Positions 22,119-29,305 of a stretch of 30,603 nucleotides of DNA are shown here, in pieces; positions within the stretch are counted from its first letter, which is position 1; each line of letters starts with the position of its first letter. The translations under genes and the position numbers were made by a program. This DNA is from JBFMDU01 sp034431935 (GTDB taxonomy: Bacteria; Chloroflexota; Dehalococcoidia; GIF9; JBFMDU01): contig DAOUCU010000061.1 of the NCBI GenBank assembly GCA_034431935.1, positions 1-30,603 of the forward strand, written 5' to 3'. The notes beneath the pieces are model-generated. The model saw only the letters and a program-made list of their open reading frames with translations. It ran no database searches and was not told the origin of the DNA.

Positions 22119-22969
22119 GCCAGCCTATCCGCGATAAGGCCAGAGAGCTTCTCCAGACCGGGAAGGTGAACTGCGTTATCGGCTACGAGCGCGCCACTGA
22201 CGGCATCACGGCGCGCCCCTTATTCGTGTACGACGTCAGGGACGTCGACCGCCTCATCTTCGACCGGACCTGCGTCCACAATCTTTCCCGCTACCTGCGC
22301 GACCGCAGGGACAAAATGACCGCCATCGTGGCCAAGCCCTGTGATGCCCGCGCTATCAACATGCTTCTTAATGAGCAGCAGCTCGACCGCCAGAAGCTCT
22401 TTATCATCGGAGTCGTCTGCCAGGGTGTGAATGAGCGCTGCTGGGGGCAGACTGATACCAGACAGCAGGCCCGGTGTCAGTGGTGCCGCCAGCATGTCCC
22501 GCCGGTCTACGATTTCCTCGTCGGCGAAAAACCGGCAGACGAACCGCCGCCGGCCGGCTTCCCCGATATCGAGGAGTTTGAAAAGAAGTCACCCGCCGAG
22601 CGGCGTGCTTTCTGGGAAGAGCAGTACCGGGCCTGTATCCGCTGTAATGCCTGCCGCCATTCCTGTCCCGGCTGTTACTGCCAGGAGTGCTTCGCCGAAA
22701 ATCTTGATCCGGCATGGGTCGGCATCCGCATCGCACCGGCCGAGAGCCAGATCTGGAACCTGGTCCGGGCCTTTCACCTGTCGGGACGCTGCGTTGACTG
22801 CGGCGCCTGCGAGCAGGCCTGTCCGGTCAATATCCCGCTCATGTTATTGAACCGCAAGCTCCAGAAGGACGGCATCAAGTTCTTCGGCTTCGAGCCCGGC
22901 CTCAGTGCCGAAGCGGTGCCACCCTTCGCCACGTTCAAGAAAGACGAGAGTCCGGGAGGGGAAGGCTGA
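22115..22969 (+). CDS. flxC: Iron-sulfur electron-transfer subunit, FlxC-like
   Basis: The 284-residue protein has an N-terminal part akin to the F420-hydrogenase beta family (IVAKPCDARAINMLLNEQQL, then FIIGVVCQGV). A cysteine-rich stretch with CQWCRQH and RACIRCNACRHSCPGCYCQECF follows. A last [4Fe-4S] motif CVDCGACEQACPVNIPLM lies near 230. It probably relays electrons between FlxA/FlxB and FlxD/HdrA. The symbol is given by position, since flxD-C-B-A here mirrors flxABCD. The start at 22115 overlaps the flxD stop (ATGA); the in-frame ATG at 22028 lies inside flxD. It has no membrane segment or signal peptide, so it is cytoplasmic. Confidence 0.82.
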   Translation: MSQPIRDKARELLQTGKVNCVIGYERATDGITARPLFVYDVRDVDRLIFDRTCVHNLSRYLRDRRDKMTAIVAKPCDARAINMLLNEQQLDRQKLFIIGVVCQGVNERCWGQTDTRQQARCQWCRQHVPPVYDFLVGEKPADEPPPAGFPDIEEFEKKSPAERRAFWEEQYRACIRCNACRHSCPGCYCQECFAENLDPAWVGIRIAPAESQIWNLVRAFHLSGRCVDCGACEQACPVNIPLMLLNRKLQKDGIKFFGFEPGLSAEAVPPFATFKKDESPGGEG

Positions 22970-23958
22970 TGTTATTCTTCAGCGAAAAAAGCCTGACCGC
23001 CTGGCTCAATCATCTCATGCTGGACCGTACCGTCCTGGCGCCGGTCAGGGGCACCAATGACCTGGTCTATTTCCAGTCTATCGCCAGCTCCGAAGCTGTC
23101 TCCGTCGGGTCGCAGAACGCCGCCCTTTCGCCAAAGGACTGGTTCTTCCCGCGCAGCGAAGCCATCATGTCCTTCGTTACCAAAGACGGCAAGACTCAGG
23201 TTATTCCCGCCACCATGGAAAAGGACGCCGTCATCTTCGGTGTCCGTCCCTGTGACGCCCGTGCTATCTCTCTAATTGACCGCCCCTTCCGGGCCGAGCC
23301 GGTCGATGCCCTTTATCAGGAGCGCCGCAACCGCACCACTCTGGTCGGCATCGCCTGCGTCACCGTCTGCCAGGAATGTTTCTGCACCAGCATGGGGAGC
23401 GGCCCGTTTGACGCGAAGGCGCTCGATATCATGCTGACGCCGGTCGACAGCGGCTTCGCCGTTGAGGTCGTAACCGACAAAGGCAAGAGACTGCTGGAGA
23501 AAGCCATAGTTCAGGACAGAGAACTTACACTGCCCAAACCGCCCGAGGTCAAGACGGTACCATCGGCTGGCGTCACTGAAGCGATGCGCCGGATCTTCAA
23601 CAACGTCTACTGGGACCGTGTGGCCGACCGCTGTATCCATTGTAATATCTGCTCTTTCGTCTGCCCCTGTTGCTACTGCTTCGACGTCCGGGACTACAAA
23701 GGCAAAGATAAGATTGAGCGCGTCCGGAGCTGGGAAAGCTGTGAATCGGCCCTTTTCACCCGCGCCGCCGGCGGCCACAACCCCCGCCCATCCAAAGGCG
23801 CCCGGATGCGCCAGCGCTTTGCCCACAAACTTCTCTATTTCCCCGACATCTTCGGCGAACTTAAATGCACCGGCTGCGGCCGCTGTGTTAAAAACTGCCC
23901 GGTTAATATCGATATCAGGGAAATCATCCATGATGTCCAGAAACTTGCCAGAGAGTAG
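22969..23958 (+). CDS. flxB: Iron-sulfur electron-transfer subunit, FlxB/AsrA-like
   Basis: The 329-residue product resembles the beta subunit of soluble hydrogenase and anaerobic sulfite reductase A-type proteins. A VIFGVRPCDARAISLID block is near residue 90, followed by GIACVTVCQECFCTSMG. Two [4Fe-4S] motifs lie near the C-terminus: RCIHCNICSFVCPCCYC (near 222) and KCTGCGRCVKNCPVNID (near 302). It likely passes electrons from the FlxA flavin to the rest of the complex. The ATG shares one base with the flxC stop. A 47-base gap separates it from flxA, the only real gap in the run. Confidence 0.85.
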   Translation: MLFFSEKSLTAWLNHLMLDRTVLAPVRGTNDLVYFQSIASSEAVSVGSQNAALSPKDWFFPRSEAIMSFVTKDGKTQVIPATMEKDAVIFGVRPCDARAISLIDRPFRAEPVDALYQERRNRTTLVGIACVTVCQECFCTSMGSGPFDAKALDIMLTPVDSGFAVEVVTDKGKRLLEKAIVQDRELTLPKPPEVKTVPSAGVTEAMRRIFNNVYWDRVADRCIHCNICSFVCPCCYCFDVRDYKGKDKIERVRSWESCESALFTRAAGGHNPRPSKGARMRQRFAHKLLYFPDIFGELKCTGCGRCVKNCPVNIDIREIIHDVQKLARE

Positions 23959-24005
23959 TCTGAAGAGGCTCCGCCCCTTCGAAGAACCTATTTTGGGGGT
24001 CAGGT

Positions 24006-24839
24006 GTGCCTGAGCGGAATGCTCTAATTCCCAGCCCAGCGACAGTCAGGTCCGTGATTGACCTGACGCCGGACGTGAAGCTATTTAACGTCGAGCTTGA
24101 CGACCCCTCCGAGCGCGACCGATTCGACTACAAACCGGGGCAGTTTGCCTTCCTCTCCGCCTACGGGGTCGGCGAAGCGCCTTTCGGCATCGTCTCTCTC
24201 GCCTCTAAGAAAGACGGCATTGAATTCGCCATCAGGAAAGTCGGCACCGTCACCGCCGCCCTGCACGACCTTGAGCCTGGAGCATCAGTCGGCATCCGCG
24301 GCCCCCACGGCAACAGCTTCCCCATGGAAAGCTTCAAGGGCAAGAACATCCATATCATCGGCGGCGGTATCGGCTTTGCCCCGCTCCGGCCGGTCATCTC
24401 GTATATCCTGGACCACCGCGATGATTACGGCGACCTGCTGATACTGAATGCCGCTCGCACTCCGGCCGACCTCTGCTTTGCCAGCGAGTTTGAGACCTGG
24501 GCAGCCTCGCCGCGCACCCGGGTTGAGATGACCGTTGATAAAGGCGATACTGGCTGGCAGGGCCGTGTAGCTTTAGCCCCGGACGTCGTCAAGGAGCTGA
24601 GACTATCACCGCAGAACGCTATCGCCATCACCTGCGGCCCGCCTATCATGATCCGCTTCACCCTGGTGCGCCTGAAAGAGCTTGGCTTCGCCGATGACCA
24701 GATTGTCACCACCCTCGAGCAGAAGATGAAGTGCGGTATTGGCAAATGCGCCCGCTGTAACGTCGGCGGCACCTACATCTGTCAGGACGGCCCCGTCTTC
24801 ACCCTAGCTCAGATTTCCCGGTTCATCGAGCAATTCTAG
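24006..24839 (+). CDS. flxA: NAD(P)H-oxidising FAD/[2Fe-2S] subunit, FlxA (sulfhydrogenase gamma/AsrB-like)
   Basis: FlxA is the pyridine-nucleotide entry point of the complex. The 277 residues show a ferredoxin-reductase FAD domain (YKPGQFAFLSAYGVGEAPFG near 37-56), an NAD(P)-binding domain (IHIIGGGIGFAPLRPVI, near 115), and the CGPPIM motif near 215. At the C-terminus the [2Fe-2S] site MKCGIGKCARCNVGG is followed by ICQDGPVF. The start is GTG at 24006 after GGGGG, five bases upstream. The C-terminal 19 codons recur almost unchanged at 27050-27106 in a relic. NADH or NADPH preference cannot be read from the sequence alone. It is the last gene of the run. Confidence 0.93.
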   Translation: MPERNALIPSPATVRSVIDLTPDVKLFNVELDDPSERDRFDYKPGQFAFLSAYGVGEAPFGIVSLASKKDGIEFAIRKVGTVTAALHDLEPGASVGIRGPHGNSFPMESFKGKNIHIIGGGIGFAPLRPVISYILDHRDDYGDLLILNAARTPADLCFASEFETWAASPRTRVEMTVDKGDTGWQGRVALAPDVVKELRLSPQNAIAITCGPPIMIRFTLVRLKELGFADDQIVTTLEQKMKCGIGKCARCNVGGTYICQDGPVFTLAQISRFIEQF

Positions 24840-24860
24840 CCAGACGTAGTGTCATCCTCG

Positions 24861-24886
24861 AAGGCATCTATGCCTTGTGATACACT
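24861..24886 (+). promoter_or_regulatory. Palindrome and extended -10 upstream of the methyltransferase
   Basis: AAGGCATCTATGCCTT (24861-24876) is a near-complete inverted repeat. TGATACACT (24878-24886, -10 TACACT) begins two bases later. The palindrome has no T tract and so is a poor terminator for the flx operon. It fits better as an operator over the spacer of the methyltransferase promoter, though either role is possible. Confidence 0.4.
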
Positions 24887-24913
24887 CCACCTTACTTTAG
24901 CAGGACCGGGCCA

Positions 24914-25513
24914 ATGAAACTCACTCCCGCCGAATTCGCCTTCATGAACACCCGCAACCGCCAGCGGGCAATGGGCTATGAGTTCGGCGCCCTTATCAAG
25001 CACTTAAAGAAACACGGTATCGACCTGAACGGCAAAGTTATCCTCGATGCCGGATGCGGGCCGGGCTTCAGTACCAGACTTATTAGCCTTGAGTTCAGAC
25101 CATCAAGACTGGTCGCTTTCGACCTGATGCCGGAAATGGTTGAGCTGGCCAGAAAGCACACCACCGCCGAGTTCTTCGTCGGCAATATTACAGACACCGG
25201 GCTGCCGCCCGGAACTTTCGACGCCGTTTTCATCTTCGATGTCCTGCACCACGAACCAGGGTGGCGCACGGCGTTACAGGAAATGGCCCGGGTACTAAAG
25301 CCGGATGGAGTGTTGCTGGTAGAGGAACCTTCCAAACAGCTGGTCAGGCTGGGCAACCTGTTCGATATGTACCATCCACCGGAGGCAATGTTCGGCTGGA
25401 GCGAGTTGCGGCGTGGGCTTCTCTCTACCGGATTCAAAATACTGGAAAACGGCCGGCTTGGGCTCGGCCTGTTCCAGAATTATTTGTGCCGGAAAGAGGA
25501 AGCCTCACTCTAA
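24914..25513 (+). CDS. Class I SAM-dependent methyltransferase
   Basis: The 199-residue protein has the Rossmann-fold methyltransferase motifs: motif I VILDAGCGPGFSTRL (42-56), the acidic residue after strand 2 in LVAFDLMPEMV, TFDAVFIFDVLHH (strand 4), and EMARVLKPDGVLLVEEP (post-motif region). It resembles small-molecule methyltransferases of the UbiE/COQ5 type, but the substrate cannot be deduced. It has no membrane segments. It lies 74 bases after flxA with its own promoter-like box, so it may be independent. Its 3' end converges on the phospholipase D gene. Confidence 0.88.
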   Translation: MKLTPAEFAFMNTRNRQRAMGYEFGALIKHLKKHGIDLNGKVILDAGCGPGFSTRLISLEFRPSRLVAFDLMPEMVELARKHTTAEFFVGNITDTGLPPGTFDAVFIFDVLHHEPGWRTALQEMARVLKPDGVLLVEEPSKQLVRLGNLFDMYHPPEAMFGWSELRRGLLSTGFKILENGRLGLGLFQNYLCRKEEASL

Positions 25514-25555
25514 CCTTCTCAACAAGTAACAGATAGCCGGATACCCACACCCGGG

Positions 25556-26683
25556 TTACCAGTCTTTCCCGCATCTGGACCAGTCATCGGAAAAAGTCCG
25601 GACAATCGTACTCAGAAGACGGGCATCAGCACCCTGCTTGAGGATGATGCCGAGTTCACGGTTCTTATCCAGTGATGTGGGAGAGAAGTTCTCAGAACCT
25701 ACAAAAGCCCGCGCTCCCGGCGTGCCGTAATCAGCAAGTATCATTTTGGCGTGAATGTAGATCTTCGGGCTATTTGCGTTATCCGGATCTACCCTCCAGT
25801 CACCGTACCTGGCGAGAACCCCGTTCTGGTTGAGGTACCGGCGCATGGTAAGGTTCTTGTCCACAGACGGCTTGTCCGGATCGGACAGCACCGCCGTGAT
25901 CACCCGTACCAGGCCGCCCGAGCTTCTCAGTCTGTTTGCGGCGACAATGAGCGCGTCGGCGATCTCGCGGTCATCGAACTCTTCCATGTAGACATCCAGA
26001 GACCGGCCTGCCGAGGCGATGACGCTCCTTAACATCTGGCGGCTGTTTTCAGGAGACCAAACGAGGAGAGAAGGTGCACTCGGTATGACCGGCGTAGCCC
26101 AGTCGTTGTGGAACACCGTGACGATTTCCTTGACTTCATCGGGACCTGTAGTAATGACCCCGAAATCGCGTGTACTTACAAAATAGTCGGGACAGAAGTT
26201 GAACGTCGCTATAAGAGATGTTGCCTCATCGATCGTCAGTGCCTTCTGATGTGTCACCGCAAATTGCGGAGCGGCGTTCTTCCACGGGATTCCCGCGTTG
26301 GAAAAAGCCCTCTTGGCGACGGCATTCGGATCCCGGTGGTCATGCTGATTCGGCTGATTGCAAACTCTGAACGATGCGCAATTGAAAATCACCCGGACAT
26401 CCAGGGCCTTGTTGGCAGTCTTAGCGGCAACAATCGAATCAATGATCTCCTCGTCCGACATCTCATAGATTGTCAGGTAAATGCTCCGCCTGGCACCGGC
26501 AATGAGACGTTTGATAGTATCCCGGTTTGTCTTCTGCGGATCATCAGGCTGCACCAGAAGACTATGGGCGCCAATCTCCCCCGAAGGCACGGGGGCAGGC
26601 ACAGCCTCTGATGGATGGCAGCCGGAAATGCTCACAAGAACCAGCACGAGCAATATGGCCAGCAACGATAGACGCAGGTTCAT
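25556..26683 (-). CDS. Phospholipase D-like lipoprotein with two HKD motifs
   Basis: The 375-residue protein starts MNLRLSLLAILLVLVLVSIS followed by GC. This is a lipoprotein signal peptide with the lipidated Cys at residue 22, so it should be anchored outside the membrane. Two HxKxxxxD motifs are present: HQKALTID with TFNF after it, and HAKMILAD with VGSENFSP after it. These are the two halves of a phospholipase D/nuclease active site, so it is catalytically complete in one chain. A GTG five codons earlier (26698) is in frame, but the ATG gives a normal signal peptide. The substrate (lipid or nucleic acid) is unknown. Base composition is visibly lower in GC than the neighbours, suggesting transfer. 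Confidence 0.9.
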   Translation of the reverse strand: MNLRLSLLAILLVLVLVSISGCHPSEAVPAPVPSGEIGAHSLLVQPDDPQKTNRDTIKRLIAGARRSIYLTIYEMSDEEIIDSIVAAKTANKALDVRVIFNCASFRVCNQPNQHDHRDPNAVAKRAFSNAGIPWKNAAPQFAVTHQKALTIDEATSLIATFNFCPDYFVSTRDFGVITTGPDEVKEIVTVFHNDWATPVIPSAPSLLVWSPENSRQMLRSVIASAGRSLDVYMEEFDDREIADALIVAANRLRSSGGLVRVITAVLSDPDKPSVDKNLTMRRYLNQNGVLARYGDWRVDPDNANSPKIYIHAKMILADYGTPGARAFVGSENFSPTSLDKNRELGIILKQGADARLLSTIVRTFSDDWSRCGKDW

Positions 26684-26786
26684 CTCTGCAGTTCTCACAG
26701 TCAGCTTATCATCACATCAAATGGCTTCTATTGGCTTTCACTTAAACCTTCGTAAATGATAATTCTATTCGTTACCGCTCCCCCAA

Positions 26787-26795
26787 ATTGTACCA
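26787..26795 (-). promoter_or_regulatory. Extended -10 promoter of the phospholipase D-like gene
   Basis: TGGTACAAT reads on the - strand with TACAAT at 26787-26792. No good -35 is seen. The leader would be about 95 bases. It lies only about 20 bases from the edge of the FAD-oxidoreductase relic. Confidence 0.45.
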
Positions 26796-26816
26796 CCCGT
26801 CACTGAATACCATGCT

Positions 26817-27044
26817 TTGAAAGTGAAGAAACCTAGGACAAGCAACGACTTTGTTACCGGAACGAAAGACTCAGCTATTAAGTAGCAACTAACATCGCTG
26901 CGGCCGGTCGAGTCGGGCATTTGGTTCCCTGCTGATGACGCTGGCCCGGATGCATACGGCGACGCCCAACTGCCCCCAGGGCGGGACGCTGCCGTTCGCC
27001 AAGATTATGAGAAGCTGTATGCCGACCCGAATGGCCGGAGCCGT
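26817..27044 (+). pseudogene. Relic of a phytoene-desaturase-type FAD oxidoreductase (middle part only)
   Basis: Reading from 26817, the translation aligns without gaps to residues 167 onward of the intact oxidoreductase at 27228. Conserved points are T, F and K, then SLRPVESGI against SLWPPESGI. A stop TAG (26883-26885) falls opposite Glu189. An extra base near 26928 shifts the frame, after which LLMTLARMHTATPNC aligns with LLMTLAWMHKKTAGY and QGGTLPFAKIM with LGGSLPLARAI. A missing base near 27009 shifts it again, and homology ends near residue 240. Both ends of the gene are absent. The relic is a diverged paralogue and not a recent duplicate. Confidence 0.8.
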
Positions 27045-27109
27045 TATACTGCCAGGACGGCCCCACCTTCACCCTGGCTCAGATTTCCCGGTTCATAGAG
27101 CAGTTCTGA
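27045..27109 (+). pseudogene. Copy of the 3' end of a flxA-type gene fused to the oxidoreductase relic
   Basis: Codons from 27050 to 27106 give CQDGPTFTLAQISRFIEQF and then TGA. This matches 18 of 19 residues of the FlxA C-terminus at 24780-24836. At the DNA level 51 of 57 bases agree, and most differences are silent. The [2Fe-2S] cysteines and everything before them are lost; the upstream frame meets a stop at 27008. The fragment lies directly after the oxidoreductase relic. Confidence 0.85.
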
Positions 27110-27191
27110 GCTTAACACTGGGACACCTAACACCACCACACCTCTCCCTTCGTTCGGGACGACACGCAAAGCATATGTTCAAGAGGGCACA

Positions 27192-27200
27192 TGGTATAAT
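27192..27200 (+). promoter_or_regulatory. Extended -10 promoter of the FAD oxidoreductase gene
   Basis: TGGTATAAT (TATAAT at 27195-27200) lies 27 bases before the ATG at 27228. No -35 is evident. The leader is about 20 bases with only a weak purine stretch (AGAAGAGA) as ribosome binding site. Confidence 0.6.
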
Positions 27201-27227
27201 TCCTCAGCTATTAGAAGAGATCCACCT

Positions 27228-28733
27228 ATGTCAGACAAATCGGTCATCATCATCGGCGCCGGCATGGCCGGACTCTGCGGCGGCTGTTACCTTCAGATGA
27301 ACGGTTACCGCACCATCATCTTCGAAATGCACGACAGGCCCGGCGGCCTCTGCACCGCCTGGCAGAGAAAAGGCTACACCATCGATGGCTGTCTGCACTG
27401 GCTCGTCGGCTCCGCTCCGGATACCGGCCTACATAAGCTCTGGCAGGAGGTCGGCGCCATAAAGGGCCGTGAGATGCTCAACATGGACAGATTTGCGATT
27501 TATGAAGACGCGGAGGGCAAAAAGTTCGAAATCTTTACTGACCTCGACCGTCTTGAAGAGCATATGCTCCAGCTGGCACCCGAAGATGGCAGGATGATCA
27601 AGGAATTCACCGGCGGCGCCCGCGCCCTCGTTGACTTCGATATGCCCGTGGACAAAGCACCAGAACTCTATACCGCCTGGGACGGCCTGAAAATGACCGG
27701 CGGCCTTCTCCCCAAAATGCGTCAACTGATGAAGTGGAAGGGGAAAACGACCGCTGTTTTCCTGAGAGAGATGAAAAGCCCGCTGGTCCGTGAAGGCCTG
27801 GCCTCTCTGTGGCCACCCGAGTCCGGCATACTCTTTCTGCTGATGACTCTGGCATGGATGCATAAGAAGACCGCCGGATACCCGCTCGGCGGCTCATTAC
27901 CGCTTGCTAGAGCCATCGAAAAGCGCTATATCGACCTCGGCGGGCAGGTCACTTACAAGAGCCGGGTGACGAAAATCATCGTCAAGAACAACCGCGCTGT
28001 CGGCGTCAGGCTGGTCAATGGCACAGAGCATCGCGCCGACCTGGTAATATCCGCCGCCGACGGCTACTCCACCATCTTCGACATGCTTGAGGGAAAATAT
28101 CTCGACAATAAAATCAAAGGCTATTACGAGACCCTGCCCACCTTCACTCCGCTTCTTCTCATCGGCATCGGCGTTAAGCGACGCTTCGATGACGTGCCGC
28201 AGGTAATTTCGGGGATCAGCTTTTCGCTGGGGAAACCAGTGACTGTAGCCCGAACCGAGATAAAGTGCCTCAGCGTGCGCGTCCACAACTTCGACCCCTC
28301 ACTGGCGCCGCCGGGCAAGACGGTACTGACGGTCATGTTGCCGGCTGAATGGGACTACTGGAAGGGACTCAGGAATGATATGCCGCGCTACCGGGAAGAG
28401 AAAGAGAAAACAGCCGATGCCGTGGTCGCCGCTTTGGAACAGCGGTTTCCCGGCATCACCGCACAGGTAGAAATGCGCGATGTCGCGACGCCGGTCACCT
28501 TCAACCGCTATACCGGCAACTGGAAGGGCATCTTCGAAGGCTGGCTACCGCCGGTGAACCCATTCTTCACAAGAATGGACAAGACATTGCCCGGACTCGA
28601 TAATTTTTTTATGATCGGCCAGTGGGTCGAACCGGGCGGCGGTGTGCCGTCCGGGGTCATCTCCGGCCGCAATGTGACGCAGATAATCTGCAAGCGCGAC
28701 GGCAAAAAGTTCACCACCAGCCTGCCGGAGTGA
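27228..28733 (+). CDS. FAD-dependent oxidoreductase, phytoene desaturase/carotenoid isomerase type
   Basis: The 501-residue protein begins with the FAD-binding fold VIIIGAGMAGLCGG (glycines 10, 12 and 15), IIFEMHDRPGGLCTAWQRKG and GYTIDGCLHWLVG, typical of the phytoene desaturase-related family. Near the C-terminus MIGQWVEPGGGVPSGVISGR is the second FAD-contacting motif. The substrate is not certain: members act on carotenoids, retinoids, or are uncharacterised. No carotenoid genes lie nearby, so a carotenoid role is not supported by context. It is monocistronic with its own promoter. A decayed relative of residues 167-240 lies just upstream. Confidence 0.87.
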   Translation: MSDKSVIIIGAGMAGLCGGCYLQMNGYRTIIFEMHDRPGGLCTAWQRKGYTIDGCLHWLVGSAPDTGLHKLWQEVGAIKGREMLNMDRFAIYEDAEGKKFEIFTDLDRLEEHMLQLAPEDGRMIKEFTGGARALVDFDMPVDKAPELYTAWDGLKMTGGLLPKMRQLMKWKGKTTAVFLREMKSPLVREGLASLWPPESGILFLLMTLAWMHKKTAGYPLGGSLPLARAIEKRYIDLGGQVTYKSRVTKIIVKNNRAVGVRLVNGTEHRADLVISAADGYSTIFDMLEGKYLDNKIKGYYETLPTFTPLLLIGIGVKRRFDDVPQVISGISFSLGKPVTVARTEIKCLSVRVHNFDPSLAPPGKTVLTVMLPAEWDYWKGLRNDMPRYREEKEKTADAVVAALEQRFPGITAQVEMRDVATPVTFNRYTGNWKGIFEGWLPPVNPFFTRMDKTLPGLDNFFMIGQWVEPGGGVPSGVISGRNVTQIICKRDGKKFTTSLPE

Positions 28734-28801
28734 TTCTACCGTGCCATCTCACAGACCGGCCCCCCCCAACCCTTGAGGCAAACATGGTTTCCACAAAGTA
28801 T

Positions 28802-28825
28802 CCCTTCTCCGGTGATGGGAGAGGG
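28802..28825 (+). repeat. Hairpin-forming GGGAGAGGG element in the arsC-like leader
   Basis: CCCTTCTCC (28802-28810) can pair with GGGAGAGGG (28817-28825) with one bulged T and a short loop. The pattern CCTCTCC...GATGGGAGAGGGCTAGG is reminiscent of a repeat family found between genes in many bacteria, here in degenerate form. It ends 17 bases before the ATG at 28843. Confidence 0.45.
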
Positions 28826-28842
28826 CTAGGACAGAGGCAACT

Positions 28843-29262
28843 ATGAAGAAGCGTATCCTTTTCCTCTGCGGCGCCAATTCGGCGCGCTCCCAGATGGCCG
28901 AGGGCCTCCTCCGTCACTACTACGGCAAACATTTCGAAGCCTTCAGCGCCGGAGCCAGAGCCACCTTCGTCCATCCAGTGGCGATTAAAGTTATGGCCGA
29001 ACTCGGTATTGATATTTCCGGACAGCGTTCCAAGTCGGTAGCTGAATTCAATGGCGCCGAGATGGACTCCGTCATAACCCTCTGCGCGGCCGATCCCAAT
29101 GCCGTTTGCGTCACCTTCTTCGGCAGGGCCGGCGAAGAACTCCACTGGGACATCCCCGACCCCGCGGCTGTCAGGGGTACCGAAGCAGAACAGGTCGCCG
29201 CCTTCCGCAATGCACGGGACGACATAAAACAACGCATCGACACCTTCGTCCGAAGCCTGTGA
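28843..29262 (+). CDS. ArsC-type arsenate reductase / low-molecular-weight phosphatase
   Basis: The 139-residue protein has the P-loop C9-GANSA-R15 (CX5R) after ILFL, followed by SQMAEGLLRHY, and the catalytic aspartate in WDIPDPA. This is the low-molecular-weight tyrosine phosphatase fold used by thioredoxin-coupled arsenate reductases. Those need two further cysteines; TLCAADPNAVC supplies a pair, but eight residues apart and not the seven of the best-known enzymes. Arsenate reductase is therefore likely but not certain. No arsR, arsB or acr3 gene is beside it. The ATG has only a weak GAGG site preceded by a hairpin-forming element. Confidence 0.85.
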   Translation: MKKRILFLCGANSARSQMAEGLLRHYYGKHFEAFSAGARATFVHPVAIKVMAELGIDISGQRSKSVAEFNGAEMDSVITLCAADPNAVCVTFFGRAGEELHWDIPDPAAVRGTEAEQVAAFRNARDDIKQRIDTFVRSL

Positions 29263-29305
29263 CACCGCACCGTGATAAACTGTAGCTCAAGGGGAATTAG
29301 ATAGA

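Noticed and set aside
25514..25555. Terminator between the methyltransferase and phospholipase D genes
   Set aside because: TACCC/GGGTT pairing around 25540 is short and imperfect and has no T tract on either strand.
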